DNA from: Aquipseudomonas alcaligenes
Lineage (GTDB): Bacteria > Pseudomonadota > Gammaproteobacteria > Pseudomonadales > Pseudomonadaceae
Reading direction: 5' to 3'
Length of the DNA stretch: 64,000 bases
Assembly (NCBI RefSeq): GCF_900156545.1
Contig: NZ_FTNW01000005.1
Location: 62,001-126,000, forward strand
Position 1 is the first letter of the stretch; the number at the start of each line of letters is the position of its first letter. Below, piece by piece: positions 44,660-55,774 of this stretch. The notes under the pieces were generated by a model that had not been told where the DNA came from, made no database searches, and worked only from the letters and a program-made list of their open reading frames with translations. Made by a program: the position numbers and the translations under genes.

Positions 44660-47245
44660 TCAGAACGGCAGGGTGAGGTCGGGGGCGACGTTGTACAGTT
44701 GGGCGCGGAAGACTTCCTTGATGCGCGCGAGCTCGTCTTCGGTCTCCGCCTCGAAGCGCAGCACCAGCACCGGCGTGGTGTTGGAGGCGCGCACCAGGCC
44801 CCAGCCCTTGGGATAGTCGACACGCACGCCGTCCAGGGTGGTCAGGTTGGCTTCGCCCCATACGCCGTCGCGCTGCAGGCGGTCGATCAGGCGGAACTTG
44901 CTCTCGTCGGTGACGGTAACGTTGATCTCCGGTGTCGAGATGTCCAGCGGGAAGGCGGAGAACACATGTTCGGCATCGCGGCGATCCTGGCTGAGGATTT
45001 CCAGCAGGCGTGCGGCGCTGTAGATGCCGTCGTCGAAGCCGAACCAGCGTTCCTTGAAGAACACGTGGCCGCTCATCTCGCCGGCCAGCAGGGCGCCGGT
45101 TTCCTTCATCTTCTTCTTGATCAGCGAGTGGCCGGTCTTCCACATCACCGGGCGGCCGCCGTAGCCGCTGATCAGCGCGCCGAGGCGGCGGGTGCACTTG
45201 ACGTCATAGATGATGTCGGCGCCGGGGTTGCGCGATACCACGTCCTTGGCGAACAGCATCATCAGGCGGTCCGGGTAGACGATGGTGCCGGTATTGGTCA
45301 CTACGCCGACGCGGTCGCCGTCGCCGTCGAAGGCCAGGCCCAGGTCGGCGCCTTCGCTTTTAACACGGGCGATCAGGTCTTCCAGGTTTTCCGGTTTGCC
45401 CGGGTCCGGGTGGTGGTTGGGGAAGTTGCCATCCACCTCGCAGAACAGCGGGATCACGCTGCAGCCCAGCGCCTCGATCAGCCTGGGGGCAATCACGCCG
45501 GCCACACCGTTGCCGCAGTCCACCACGACCTTGAGCGGCTTGGCGATGGCGATGTCACCGACGATGTGCTTGAAGTAGGGCTCGAGAATGTCGATCTGCT
45601 CGACACTGCCGACGCCGCTGGCCAGGTCGTTGTTGTCGATACGGGTCTTCAGCGCCTGGATCTGTTCGTTGGCCTGGGTATCGCCGGCGATGACGATCTT
45701 GAAGCCGTTGTAGTCCGGCGGGTTGTGGCTGCCGGTGAGCATTACGCCGGACTTGCCCTTGAGTACATGGGTGGCGAAGTAGAGGGCCGGGGTCGGCACC
45801 ATGCCGACATCGCTGACGTTGCAGCCGGAGTCCAGCAGGCCCTGAATCAGCTGCTGTACCAGCTGCGGGCCGGACAGGCGGCCGTCGCGGCCGACGGCGA
45901 CGTTCGGCTCGCCCTGCGCCAGGCTCTCCGAGCCGATGGCGCGGCCGATCCAGTAGGCGGCCTCGGTGGTGAGGGTGTCGCCAACCACGCCGCGGATGTC
46001 GTAGGCGCGGAAGATGCTGGCGGGAAGTTTCGGTGGGGTCTGTACGTTCTGCACGGCGCTATCCATGAGGGGTTGCTCCAATCCCAGGAGATCCTGGTCT
46101 TCGTCGAGAATGTCGATATCGAGGATATCGGTGGCCTGGAACAGCGGGTCCGCCAACTGCGTAGGCTTGGATACCGCTGCGGGGGCAGTGATCGGGGAAC
46201 TGCCGGCCTCATGTCTTGAGGCTTCTTGTTTGGCGCGCGGAATCCGCGCGAGGCTCTGCGCCAGCCCGTCGAGGGCGGCGAACTGCAGGCTGAAGGCTTT
46301 GACCGACTTGCCGCTGGAAAGCTCCTGAACCATGCCGGCCAGTTGCTGTACGTCATCACGCAGGCGGCCGAGCAGGTGGTTGCGGGTCAGTACCAGGCCG
46401 AGCAGGGCACCGGCCAGTGCCAGCAGGGCGGCGATGGCCAGTATTACGGGCGAAACGGGCAGGCCACTGTTGGTCGGCCCCGGTATGAAGTCGAGTTGCC
46501 AGTTGGGGTTGCCTGTGTCAAAGCGCAGTGTCTGCGCATCGCCGGCGGTGCCGCGCTGCAGCAGGATCTGCGCGGCGCTATTGCCGAATTTCTGGCTGAG
46601 CTGGACTTGCCCGGCCTCCTCCGGCATGGCCGGGAGGGCGCCGAGCAGACGTTCGAGATCGACCACCAGCAGCAGGGTGCCCTGCAGCTGGTTGCTGCCG
46701 GCGGCGCGCAACGGCGCGGCGCTGTAGGCCAGCCAGCGCTCGCCGACCTTGTAGGCCTCGATGGCAGGCTGCTGGCCATTTTCCAGGCGGCGCAGCATGT
46801 CCAGCGCGGCGAAATTCATCGGGCCGCTGCGGCCGACGTCCAGCGCGGCGCGTGCCGGCAGGTTGATATGGGCATCGACCACGCCGTGCCAGTGCTGCAG
46901 GCCACGCTCGGCGGTGCCGATCAGGCTGCGGTCGCCGCTCTGCAGGGCGGCGAGTAGCGCCGGGTCATTGGCGGCGGCCTGGGTGTCAGCGAGCAGTTGT
47001 TGCTGAGCCTGTTGCAAGGCACTTGCCTGGCTGCCGCCCCAGGCTTCGACCAGCTGTTGTTGTTGCTGTTTGCCGCTGCCGCTGAGACCGAAGCCGAGCA
47101 GTGCGCAGGCTAGCACCAGGCCGCCCAGCGCGGCGATGGCGCCCGGCAGCAGCGCCTGCGAGTCGTTGCTGGTCTTGGCTGCCGGCTTGGCCGGAGCGGC
47201 GGCGATGAGTGGTTCGTTATCCTTGGCTGCTCGCTTGAGTTTCAC
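44660..47245 (-). CDS. algC: Phosphomannomutase/phosphoglucomutase AlgC with N-terminal membrane region
   Basis: 861 aa from GTG 47245 (good RBS AGGGAG; a TTG six codons upstream is possible). The C-terminal ~460 residues are the phosphohexomutase (phosphoserine loop GVMLTGSHNPPDYNGFK, metal loop AFDGDGDRVGVV, sugar loop GEMSGHVFF). It makes mannose-1-P and glucose-1-P for alginate, LPS and rhamnolipid. The N-terminal ~400 residues contain two transmembrane helices (about 28-50 and 265-290) enclosing a periplasmic segment. The catalytic part is therefore probably tethered to the membrane. It lies in the dut-algC-argB order. Confidence 0.94.
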   Translation of the reverse strand: MKLKRAAKDNEPLIAAAPAKPAAKTSNDSQALLPGAIAALGGLVLACALLGFGLSGSGKQQQQQLVEAWGGSQASALQQAQQQLLADTQAAANDPALLAALQSGDRSLIGTAERGLQHWHGVVDAHINLPARAALDVGRSGPMNFAALDMLRRLENGQQPAIEAYKVGERWLAYSAAPLRAAGSNQLQGTLLLVVDLERLLGALPAMPEEAGQVQLSQKFGNSAAQILLQRGTAGDAQTLRFDTGNPNWQLDFIPGPTNSGLPVSPVILAIAALLALAGALLGLVLTRNHLLGRLRDDVQQLAGMVQELSSGKSVKAFSLQFAALDGLAQSLARIPRAKQEASRHEAGSSPITAPAAVSKPTQLADPLFQATDILDIDILDEDQDLLGLEQPLMDSAVQNVQTPPKLPASIFRAYDIRGVVGDTLTTEAAYWIGRAIGSESLAQGEPNVAVGRDGRLSGPQLVQQLIQGLLDSGCNVSDVGMVPTPALYFATHVLKGKSGVMLTGSHNPPDYNGFKIVIAGDTQANEQIQALKTRIDNNDLASGVGSVEQIDILEPYFKHIVGDIAIAKPLKVVVDCGNGVAGVIAPRLIEALGCSVIPLFCEVDGNFPNHHPDPGKPENLEDLIARVKSEGADLGLAFDGDGDRVGVVTNTGTIVYPDRLMMLFAKDVVSRNPGADIIYDVKCTRRLGALISGYGGRPVMWKTGHSLIKKKMKETGALLAGEMSGHVFFKERWFGFDDGIYSAARLLEILSQDRRDAEHVFSAFPLDISTPEINVTVTDESKFRLIDRLQRDGVWGEANLTTLDGVRVDYPKGWGLVRASNTTPVLVLRFEAETEDELARIKEVFRAQLYNVAPDLTLPF

Positions 47246-47283
47246 GCGACGTCTCCCTGGCAATTCATCCCGAGCGGGCGGGG

Positions 47284-47739
47284 TCAGTGGCTACCGGAAT
47301 GGCCGAAGCCGCCTGTACCACGCTGGCTGGCGTCGAATTCCTCGACCAGCTCGAAATGCGCCTGCACCACCGGCACCAGCACCAACTGGGCGATGCGCTC
47401 GCCGACGGCGATGGTGAAGGGCGTCTGGCCGCGATTCCAGCAGGACACCATCAGCTCGCCCTGATAGTCCGAGTCGATCAGGCCGACCAGGTTGCCGAGC
47501 ACGATGCCGTGCTTATGGCCCAGCCCCGAGCGCGGCAGGATCAGTGCGGCCAGGCCGGGATCGCCGATATAGACGGCCAGGCCGGTGGGGATCAGCAGGG
47601 TCTGCCCCGGCTCGAGGACGCTGTCCTCCTTGAGCATGGCGCGCAGATCGAGGCCGGCGGAGCCGGGGGTCGCGTAGTGCGGCAGGGGAAAGTCACTGCC
47701 CAGGCGCGGGTCGAGGATCTTGGCTTGCAGAGCGTGCAT
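47284..47739 (-). CDS. dut: Deoxyuridine 5'-triphosphate nucleotidohydrolase
   Basis: 151 aa trimeric dUTPase. Five motifs are visible: [11 protein letters not shown] (26-36), [10 protein letters not shown] (about 71-80), [28 protein letters not shown] and the C-terminal [10 protein letters not shown]. It lowers dUTP and supplies dUMP. It follows coaBC by 24 bases on the same strand and precedes algC by 38. Confidence 0.97.
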   Translation of the reverse strand: MHALQAKILDPRLGSDFPLPHYATPGSAGLDLRAMLKEDSVLEPGQTLLIPTGLAVYIGDPGLAALILPRSGLGHKHGIVLGNLVGLIDSDYQGELMVSCWNRGQTPFTIAVGERIAQLVLVPVVQAHFELVEEFDASQRGTGGFGHSGSH

Positions 47740-47763
47740 GGTGGATTCCGTAAACGATGGGTA

Positions 47764-48972
47764 TCAGGCGCGGTTGAGGCGCTCGGCAATGAAGGCCACC
47801 AGTTGGCGGGCGATCTTGCTCTTGCTGGTCTGGGCGAAGGCGCTGGCCTGCAGCTCGCGATCGATCACGGTGATGGCGTTCTCTTCGCTGTTGAAGCCGA
47901 TGGTCGGGTTGGCCACGTCGTTGGCGACGATCAGGTCGAGGTTCTTGTCCTTCAGCTTGCGCGCAGCATAGTCGAGCAGGTTCTCGGTTTCTGCGGCAAA
48001 GCCCACGCTGAACGGACGATCTTCACGGCCGGCGATGGTGGCGAGTATGTCCGGGTTGCGTACCAGCTGCAGAAGCAGGCCTTCGCCGCTGCTGGGGTCC
48101 TTCTTCATTTTCTGGGTGGCCACCACTTCCGGGCGGTAGTCGGCCACGGCAGCGGAGGCGATCAGCAGGTCGCAGGGCATCGCGGCCTCGCAGGCGGCGA
48201 GCATGTCGCGGGCGCTGACCACGTCGATGCGGTTGACCCGGTCCGGTGTCGGCAGGTGCACGGGGCCGGTCACCAGGGTGACCTGGGCGCCGGCCTCCAC
48301 GGCGGCCTCGGCCAGGGCGAAGCCCATCTTGCCGGAGCTGTGGTTGGTGATATAGCGCACCGGGTCGATGTTTTCCTGGGTCGGGCCGGCGGTGATCAGT
48401 ACGTGCTTGCCGGTCAGCGCCTGCCACTGGAAGCAGTCGGCGGCGCGCTGGGCCAGCTCCTCGGCTTCCAGCATGCGCCCGGGGCCGACGTCGCCGCAGG
48501 CCTGGCTGCCGGCGGCCGGGCCGAACAGGTGCAGGCCGCGCTGGGCGAGAATCTCGGCATTGGTCTGGGTGGCCGCATCGCGCCACATGGCCTGATTCAT
48601 CGCCGGGGCCAGGGCGACCTGGGCGTCGGTGGCCAGCACCAGAGTGGTCAGCAGATCGTCGGCCACGCCCTGAGCGAGGCGCGCCATGATGTCGGCGGTG
48701 GCCGGGGCGATCAGCACCAGGTCGGCCCATTTGGCCAGCTCGATATGACCCATGGCGGCTTCGGCGGCCGGGTCGAGCAGGTCGAGGTGCACCGGGTGGC
48801 CGGACAGCGCCTGCAGGGTCAGCGGGGTAATGAACTCGCGGCCGCCACGGGTCATGACCACCCGTACTTCGGCGCCCTGGTCGCGCAGGCGACGGACCAG
48901 CTCTGCGCTCTTGTAGGCGGCGATGCCGCCGCCGACGCCCAGGACGATGCGTTTCCGATACAGCCGCTGCAT
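47764..48972 (-). CDS. coaBC: Bifunctional phosphopantothenoylcysteine decarboxylase/phosphopantothenate-cysteine ligase
   Basis: 402 aa, coenzyme A synthesis. The N-terminal flavodoxin-like CoaC ([15 protein letters not shown]; catalytic His in [18 protein letters not shown]; Cys in [13 protein letters not shown]) occupies about 1-185. CoaB ([22 protein letters not shown], about 195-216, and KKDPS) makes up the rest. Start ATG 48972 ([12 protein letters not shown]) matches the family; the frame is open further upstream. It is divergent from radC. Confidence 0.97.
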   Translation of the reverse strand: MQRLYRKRIVLGVGGGIAAYKSAELVRRLRDQGAEVRVVMTRGGREFITPLTLQALSGHPVHLDLLDPAAEAAMGHIELAKWADLVLIAPATADIMARLAQGVADDLLTTLVLATDAQVALAPAMNQAMWRDAATQTNAEILAQRGLHLFGPAAGSQACGDVGPGRMLEAEELAQRAADCFQWQALTGKHVLITAGPTQENIDPVRYITNHSSGKMGFALAEAAVEAGAQVTLVTGPVHLPTPDRVNRIDVVSARDMLAACEAAMPCDLLIASAAVADYRPEVVATQKMKKDPSSGEGLLLQLVRNPDILATIAGREDRPFSVGFAAETENLLDYAARKLKDKNLDLIVANDVANPTIGFNSEENAITVIDRELQASAFAQTSKSKIARQLVAFIAERLNRA

Positions 48973-49110
48973 AGGCCTGCCTTTAATAATGTGGTGTGGA
49001 TAGCAGCGCGGCGGCGACACCTCCCCAGGCCGGTCACCGCGCCAAAAAAGCCGGGCTAAGATAGCACAGGGCCTGCGCTGGAACAGCGGGCCGACGGACA
49101 GGGAGATGTC

Positions 49111-49785
49111 ATGAGCATACGCGACTGGCCTGCGGCAGAACGCCCGCGGGAGAAACTGCTGGAACTGGGTGCCGCAGCACTGAGCGACGCCGAGCTGCTG
49201 GCGATTTTCCTGCGCACCGGCGTGGCCGGGCAGAGCGCGGTGGACCTGGCTCGCCACCTGCTGGCCGACTTCGGCAGCCTGCGCGCGTTGCTGGAGGCCG
49301 ACCTGGATTCCTTCAGCCAACGCCTGGGCCTCGGCCCGGCCAAGTTCGCCCAGCTGCAGGCGGTGCTGGAGATGGGCCGCCGTCATCTGGCCGAGCGGCT
49401 GCGCCGGGATTCCGCGCTGGAAAGTCCGCAGGCGGTGCGCGACTACCTCAAGGCGCGTCTGCGCCACGAGCCGCACGAGGTGTTTGGCTGCCTGTTCCTC
49501 GACGCCAAGCACCGGGTGATCTGCTTCGAGGCGCTGTTCTTCGGCTCCATCGACGGCGCCAGCGTTTATCCCCGCCAGGTGGTCAAGCGTGCGCTGTTCC
49601 ACAACGCGGCCGCCACCATCCTGGTGCATAACCACCCGTCCGGCGTCGCCGAGCCCAGCCAGGCCGATCGCCAGCTGACCGAGCGGCTCAAGGAGGCGCT
49701 CGGTCTGATCGAGGTGCGCGTGCTCGACCACTTCATCGTCGGCGACGGCGAGCCGCTGTCGATGGCCGAGTTCGGCTGGGTCTAG
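49111..49785 (+). CDS. radC: DNA repair protein RadC (JAMM/MPN family)
   Basis: 224 aa. The N-terminal helix-hairpin-helix-like region (about 20-90) and opening [35 protein letters not shown] are standard. The JAMM zinc motif [14 protein letters not shown] (about 173-186) plus a glutamate in the preceding strand indicate a potential metallopeptidase or nuclease-like domain. The name is historical and the repair role is doubtful. RBS GGGAGATG lies before ATG 49111. Confidence 0.93.
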   Translation: MSIRDWPAAERPREKLLELGAAALSDAELLAIFLRTGVAGQSAVDLARHLLADFGSLRALLEADLDSFSQRLGLGPAKFAQLQAVLEMGRRHLAERLRRDSALESPQAVRDYLKARLRHEPHEVFGCLFLDAKHRVICFEALFFGSIDGASVYPRQVVKRALFHNAAATILVHNHPSGVAEPSQADRQLTERLKEALGLIEVRVLDHFIVGDGEPLSMAEFGWV

Positions 49786-49810
49786 GGCGGGCGCTGCCCG
49801 CCATGCGGCC

Positions 49811-51388
49811 TCAGGGGGCCAGGCGGACCTTGGCGAAATCCTGGCGGCCGAAGGGGCTGACCTGGTAGCCGCTGACCCTGTCGCTGTGCAGGGCGAAGGC
49901 GGTGGGATGCGCCAGCGGCAGCCACAGGGCCTGCTGCTGGATCAGCGTCTGCGCCTGGCGATACAGCTCGCTGCGCTGTGCCTGAGCGCTGGCGGCCTTG
50001 CCTTGGCTGATCAGCTGGTCCAGCTGTGGGTCGCAGTAGCGCGCGAAGTTCAGCCCGGACTGCACCGAGGCGCAGGCGAACTGCGGGGTGAGGAAGTTGT
50101 CCGGGTCGCCGTTGTCGCCGGCCCAACCCATGAACAGCAGGTCATGCTCGCCAGCCTTGGCGCGGCGGATCAGCTCGCCCCACTCGATCGCGCGGATCTC
50201 CGCCTGGATGCCGACCTTGGCCAGGTCGGCTTGCAGCAGCTGGGCGCCGAGAGACGGGTTGGGGTTGAGCAGGCTGCCCGACGGGCGGGTCCAGATGGTG
50301 GTCTTGAAACCGTCCGCCAGGCCGGCTTCGGCCAGCAGCGCGCGGGCCTTGGAAGGGTCATGGGCATAGCCCGGCAGATCCTTGGCGTAACTCCAGGTGT
50401 TCGGCGGGTAGGGGCCGCTGGCTGGGGTGGCGCTGCCCTCGAATACGGCCTTGAGGTAACTGGCCTTATCGAAGGCCAGGTTGATCGCCTGGCGCACCTG
50501 CGGCTTGTCCAGCGGTGGGTGCTGGCTGTTGAGGGCGACGAAGGCGGTCATGAACGCCGGAGTTTCACTGACTGCCAGGCGACTCTCCGCGCGCGCTGCC
50601 TGCACATCCTGCGGCTTAGGCGACAGGGCAATCTGGCATTCGCCGCGTCTGAGCTTCTGCAGGCGTACGCTGGCGTCGGGGGTGATGGCGAACACCAGGC
50701 CGTCGGTAGCTGGCTTGCCGGCGAAGTAATCGGGGTTGGCCGCGTAGCGGATCACCGCGTCCTTCTGGAAGCGCTTGAGCACGAAGGGGCCGGTGCCGAC
50801 CGGTTGGGCATTCAGTTTCTCCGGCGTGCCGTCGGCCAGCAGTTTGGCGGCGTACTCGGCGGAATAGATGGAGGCGAAGCCCATGCTCAGGGTGGCGAGG
50901 AAGGTGGCGTCCGGGCGCTTGAGGACGAAGCGCACGCTCAGCGGCGTGGGCGCCTCGATGCGCTCGATCAGCGCCGGCCATTGCATGGACTGGGCATGCG
51001 GATAACCGCTGGCGGCGACCTTGTGCCAGGGATGAGCCGGGTCGAGCATGCGCTGGAAGCTGAACAGCACGTCGTCGGCGTTCAGTTCACGGCTCGGCGC
51101 GAACCAGGCGGTGCGCTGGAATTTCACCCCCGGGCGCAGCTGGAAGGTCCAGTTCAGGCCGTCGGCCGACACCTCCCAGCGCTCGGCCAGGCTGGGCACC
51201 AGTTGGCCTGCGGCGGCGTCATAGTCCACCAGACGGTTCATCAGCATGTCGGCCGAGGCGTTGGTGGTGGTCAGCGAGTTGTACTGCACCACGTCGAAAC
51301 CGTCCGGGCTGGCTTCGGTGCAGACGCTGAGAGTGGCGGCCTGGCTCAGCAAGGGGGCGAGCAGCAGGGGCAGGGCGGCGATGCGCAT
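49811..51388 (-). CDS. ABC transporter substrate-binding protein, peptide type (SBP_bac_5)
   Basis: 525 aa with a signal peptide (about 1-18, ending SQAAT). It is a DppA/OppA-class periplasmic binding protein: VPSLAERWEVSADGLNWTFQLRPGVKFQ (about 63-90) is the family signature. It probably binds di- or oligopeptides or related solutes. No permease or ATPase genes are adjacent, so it is an orphan that must dock with a transporter elsewhere. The mature protein contains few cysteines (residues near the N-terminus and about 255 and 440). Confidence 0.9.
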   Translation of the reverse strand: MRIAALPLLLAPLLSQAATLSVCTEASPDGFDVVQYNSLTTTNASADMLMNRLVDYDAAAGQLVPSLAERWEVSADGLNWTFQLRPGVKFQRTAWFAPSRELNADDVLFSFQRMLDPAHPWHKVAASGYPHAQSMQWPALIERIEAPTPLSVRFVLKRPDATFLATLSMGFASIYSAEYAAKLLADGTPEKLNAQPVGTGPFVLKRFQKDAVIRYAANPDYFAGKPATDGLVFAITPDASVRLQKLRRGECQIALSPKPQDVQAARAESRLAVSETPAFMTAFVALNSQHPPLDKPQVRQAINLAFDKASYLKAVFEGSATPASGPYPPNTWSYAKDLPGYAHDPSKARALLAEAGLADGFKTTIWTRPSGSLLNPNPSLGAQLLQADLAKVGIQAEIRAIEWGELIRRAKAGEHDLLFMGWAGDNGDPDNFLTPQFACASVQSGLNFARYCDPQLDQLISQGKAASAQAQRSELYRQAQTLIQQQALWLPLAHPTAFALHSDRVSGYQVSPFGRQDFAKVRLAP

Positions 51389-51708
51389 TGCGGTTCCTCC
51401 GAAAGGCGAGAGGCAACCCTAGACCAAAGGCGGCGGGCAGACAATCGACCCAGGCGACGAGCGGTCGGGGTGCCTGCGGCGCGAAGGGCCGCTGCTTCTG
51501 GGGCTATGCTGGTTGGCGGTGCGCGGGAATTCTTGCGACTGCCGGGGTGTTCTGGTATAAAGCAGCGCTCTTTTCTAGGGGCCCGGTCCAGCGGCAACGC
51601 CAAACGCCGGTAAGACCCCCGAGAAACGCGGCGCTGAGCGCCAAATGACTATTGAGTTCAAGCGGCCAACCCATGCCGGGTTGGGCATGTGGTTTAGAGG
51701 GCTGAGGC
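51389..51708 (+). promoter_or_regulatory. rpmBG promoter and structured leader
   Basis: 320 bases without a gene. A near-ideal sigma70 promoter is present: -35 TTGCGA (51533-51538), 17-base spacer, -10 TATAAA (51556-51561). This gives a leader of about 140 bases before rpmB. Near the RBS, CCAACCC/GGGTTGG (51666-51684) and CATGCC/GGCATG (51672-51689) are mutually exclusive hairpins, which could regulate translation. Confidence 0.7.
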
Positions 51709-51945
51709 ATGTCGAGAGTCTGTCAAGTTACCGGTAAGGGTCCGGTAACCGGGAACAACGTTTCCCACGCTAACAACAAAACCCGTCGTCGTTTCCTGCC
51801 GAACCTGCAGCACCATCGCTTCTGGGTCGAGTCCGAGAAGCGCTTCGTGCGTCTGCGCGTTTCCGCCAAGGGCATGCGCATCATCGACAAGCGCGGCATC
51901 GACGTAGTGCTGTCCGAGCTGCGCGCTCGCGGCGAAAAGGTTTAA
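51709..51945 (+). CDS. rpmB: Large ribosomal subunit protein bL28
   Basis: 78 aa. It opens [33 protein letters not shown], the invariant L28 sequence, and ends with the acidic/basic tail ELRARGEKV. It lacks the paired-cysteine zinc ribbon. It is followed ten bases later by rpmG. Confidence 0.98.
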   Translation: MSRVCQVTGKGPVTGNNVSHANNKTRRRFLPNLQHHRFWVESEKRFVRLRVSAKGMRIIDKRGIDVVLSELRARGEKV

Positions 51946-51955
51946 GGAGCTAATC

Positions 51956-52111
51956 ATGCGTGAACTGATCCGTTTGGTGTCCAGCGCCGGTACCGGCCAC
52001 TTCTACACCACCGACAAGAACAAGCGCACCACTCCGGACAAGATCGAGATCAAGAAATACGATCCGGTCGTCCGTAAGCACGTGACCTACAAGGAAGCCA
52101 AGATCAAGTAA
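51956..52111 (+). CDS. rpmG: Large ribosomal subunit protein bL33
   Basis: 51 aa: it opens [20 protein letters not shown] and ends KEAKIK. This is the cysteine-free (C-minus) form, as usual in gammaproteobacteria. RBS AAGGAG precedes ATG 51956. It is co-transcribed with rpmB and ends at the terminator at 52135. Confidence 0.98.
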   Translation: MRELIRLVSSAGTGHFYTTDKNKRTTPDKIEIKKYDPVVRKHVTYKEAKIK

Positions 52112-52133
52112 TTGATCCGGCCCTTGTACGAAG

Positions 52134-52157
52134 AAACCCGCCTCGGCGGGTTTTTTC
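52134..52157 (+). terminator. Intrinsic terminator after rpmBG
   Basis: AAACCCGCC and GGCGGGTTT with loop TC, followed by T-rich sequence. Stem and tract are both strong. Confidence 0.9.
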
Positions 52158-52240
52158 TTGCCTGCGAAAAACTGCGGGCGAAAAAAAGCCCGCGGGCGCG
52201 GGCTAATCAGGGTGATTCTGAATCGAGTGCTCGGCCGGGC

Positions 52241-52603
52241 TCACGCCTTGGCTTCGAAGATCACATAGACCTTGCGGCAGGGCTCCAGCACTTCCCAGGT
52301 GCCCTTGAGGCCGGCCGGGATGACGAAGCGGTCGCCGGCGCGCACGGTCTTGGCATTGCCATCCTGGTCGCGGATCACCGACACGCCCTGGAGAATCTCG
52401 CAGTACTCGTGCTCGGTGTAGTTGATCGTCCACTGGCCGACGGCGCCCTCCCAGATACCCACGTTGAACTGGCCGCAGGGGCTGCCGTAGTGGTTGCGCA
52501 CGCTCTGCTCGGGGTCGCCCTTGAGGATCTTCTCGGCGGCCGGGCGATAGTGTTCCGGCGCGGTGGTGGCGCTGGCGAAGTCGATGATCTGGGCGACATT
52601 CAT
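52241..52603 (-). CDS. Cupin domain-containing protein (DUF861/EutQ-like)
   Basis: 120 aa single beta-barrel cupin. GQWTINYTEHEYCEILQGVSVIRDQDG (about 55-81) and AGDRFVIPAGLKGTWEVLEPCRKVYVIF (about 88-115) are the two cupin motifs. The EHEYCE block lacks the classical HxH metal pair, as in DUF861 proteins. Start ATG 52603 (MNVAQIIDF). It is divergent from kauB (219 bases), and a link to amine catabolism is suggested only by position. Confidence 0.88.
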   Translation of the reverse strand: MNVAQIIDFASATTAPEHYRPAAEKILKGDPEQSVRNHYGSPCGQFNVGIWEGAVGQWTINYTEHEYCEILQGVSVIRDQDGNAKTVRAGDRFVIPAGLKGTWEVLEPCRKVYVIFEAKA

Positions 52604-52821
52604 GGAGTGGGATTCCTGTTGTTGTAGGGCTGTCGATGGCGGCAGTCTATGTTTGATAAAATGAACATTCAAGGCGCCTGATCGGGCCTTTGTCAAAAAT
52701 ATTGAAAAGGCGACGCGCTCTGGTTTAGTGTTGTGCGCACGATGGCCGGCAATCGGCCTGGCAGAATAATTGACAGTGCGTGTTGCCTATTTGCCACACG
52801 CTATCACTGAGGATCTCCCGC

Positions 52822-54315
<1,494 letters not shown>

Positions 54316-54355
54316 GTACGCAGGACGATCTCCTGGTCGTCGGCCATACGGCGTT

Positions 54356-54415
54356 GCGTCCTCGCTTTTAATGCTCACGTACTGCAGTACGCTGCGCTTA
54401 AAAGCTGCGGGACGC
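54356..54415. repeat. Inverted repeat with central palindrome
   Basis: GCGTCCTCGCTTTTAA (54356-54371) pairs imperfectly with TTAAAAGCTGCGGGACGC (54398-54415) around a perfect palindrome CGTACTGCAGTACG (54378-54391). This structure suggests a dispersed intergenic repeat or a strong mRNA hairpin after kauB. Confidence 0.65.
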
Positions 54416-54576
54416 CTGACTCGCTGACGCTCGCCCTTCGGGCCAGCCTAACGGCTGTTACTCCCGTTGGTCGTTGGTCCTGGCCTTAGCCCAGAAGACC
54501 TTCATCGGTGTTGGGTTGGTTTGACCGTACTTTAAGGTCCGCCCTTCGGGGCCGGCTCCCGAGTGAGCCACACCTG

Positions 54577-54608
54577 CGGCCGGGTTTCCTTGGGAACCCG
54601 GCCGTTTG
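54577..54608 (+). terminator. Intrinsic terminator-like hairpin before MFS gene
   Basis: CGGCCGGGTTTCC and GGGAACCCGGCCG form a long stem with loop TT, followed by TTTGCTTT. It lies 24 bases before the MFS start, so it may end the kauB transcript. Confidence 0.6.
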
Positions 54609-54631
54609 CTTTGGCCGGAAAGGATTGGGCT

Positions 54632-55774
54632 ATGCGTTGGGGAACCTACTTCGCCGTTACCGCGGCGGTGGTCATAGTCGGGCTGGCGCTGGGGGTGACC
54701 CTGCCGCTGGTGTCGCTGCGCCTGGAGAGTTGGGGCTACGGGCCTTTCGCCATCGGCGTGATGGCGGCGATGCCGGCCGTCGGCGTGCTGCTCGGGGCGC
54801 GTCTGACCGGGCGCCTGGCAGGCGCGCTGGGCACGCCGCGCACCCTGCGCCTGTGCCTGCTGGCCAGCGCCTTCTCGGTCGGCCTGTTGGCCCTGCTGCC
54901 CTATTACCCGCTGTGGCTGCTGCTGCGCCTGCTGATCGGCATTTCCCTGACCGTGGTCTTCGTCCTGGGCGAAAGCTGGATCAACCAGCTGGTCGAGGAG
55001 CACCTGCGCGGCCGTCTGGTGGCGCTGTACGGCACCGGCTTCGCCCTCAGTCAGCTGGCCGGGCCGCTGGCGCTGACGGTTATCGGCAGTGCCAGCGACC
55101 TCGGCTTCTGGCTGTCGGTGGCGCTGCTGGTCGGGGGCAGCGCCGTGCTGCTGGGCCATAGCGGCGCGCCGCAGGTCGATGCGCACAGCGCTTCCGGGCG
55201 CGGTCTGGGGCTGTTCTGTCGGCGCCTGCCGGCGATTGCCTGGGCCGTGGTGCTGTTCGCCGCCTTCGAGTCGATGGTGCTGACCCTGCTGCCGGTCTAT
55301 TTGCTGCGCGAAGGCTTCGCCCAAGAGACGGCGCTGCTGATGGCCAGCGTGGTGGTGGTGGGCGACGCCCTGCTGCAGCTGCCTATCGGCCTGCTCGCCG
55401 ACCGGGTTTCGCGCGCCACGCTGTTTCGCGTCTGCGGCGTGCTGCTGCTGTTGTCCAGTCTGGCGATTCCCTCGCTACTGCACACGCCGCTGATCTGGCC
55501 GCTGCTGGTGGTGTTCGGGGCCGCCGCCGGCGGGCTCTATACCCTGTCGCTGATCCTGGTTGGGCAGTTTTACCGGGACGACGCGCTGGTACGCGCCAAC
55601 GCCCATATCGCCCTGCTGTGGGGCGCCGGCTGCCTGCTCGGGCCGCTGTCCACCGGCGCCGCCAGCCAGTGGCTGAGCGGCCATGCGCTGCCCCTGCTGA
55701 TGGCGGCTGGCGCGGCACTGTTCGTCTGGCTGGCCTGGCGTCGCGGGGCGTTCCAGGCGCCGGCGGCGGACTAA
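54632..55774 (+). CDS. MFS transporter (YcaD-like)
   Basis: 380 aa, about eleven or twelve hydrophobic helices. A loop 2-3 region (GARLTGRLAGALGTPRTLRL, about 54-73), ESWINQLVEEHLRGRLVALYGTGFALSQLAGP (about 121-152) and LADRVSRATLFR (about 256-267) recall the YcaD/YfkF-type major facilitator group. The substrate is unknown. ATG 54632 has RBS AAAGGAT. Its stop overlaps the convergent MocR gene stop by three bases. Position next to the MocR regulator suggests a shared substrate. Confidence 0.88.
   Translation: MRWGTYFAVTAAVVIVGLALGVTLPLVSLRLESWGYGPFAIGVMAAMPAVGVLLGARLTGRLAGALGTPRTLRLCLLASAFSVGLLALLPYYPLWLLLRLLIGISLTVVFVLGESWINQLVEEHLRGRLVALYGTGFALSQLAGPLALTVIGSASDLGFWLSVALLVGGSAVLLGHSGAPQVDAHSASGRGLGLFCRRLPAIAWAVVLFAAFESMVLTLLPVYLLREGFAQETALLMASVVVVGDALLQLPIGLLADRVSRATLFRVCGVLLLLSSLAIPSLLHTPLIWPLLVVFGAAAGGLYTLSLILVGQFYRDDALVRANAHIALLWGAGCLLGPLSTGAASQWLSGHALPLLMAAGAALFVWLAWRRGAFQAPAAD

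Larger units (their letters stand above)
54316..54631. other. Repeat-bearing intergenic region
   Basis: 316 bases without a gene. It holds the inverted repeat at 54356-54415, a small GCCCTTCGGGC hairpin near 54434-54444, and a terminator-type stem at 54577-54605. Nothing else coding was seen. Confidence 0.65.

Noticed and set aside
47287..51613. Plus-strand frames opposite dut/coaBC (590 codons) and opposite the peptide-binding protein (575 codons)
   Set aside because: Same antisense artefact; the minus-strand proteins carry complete family motifs.
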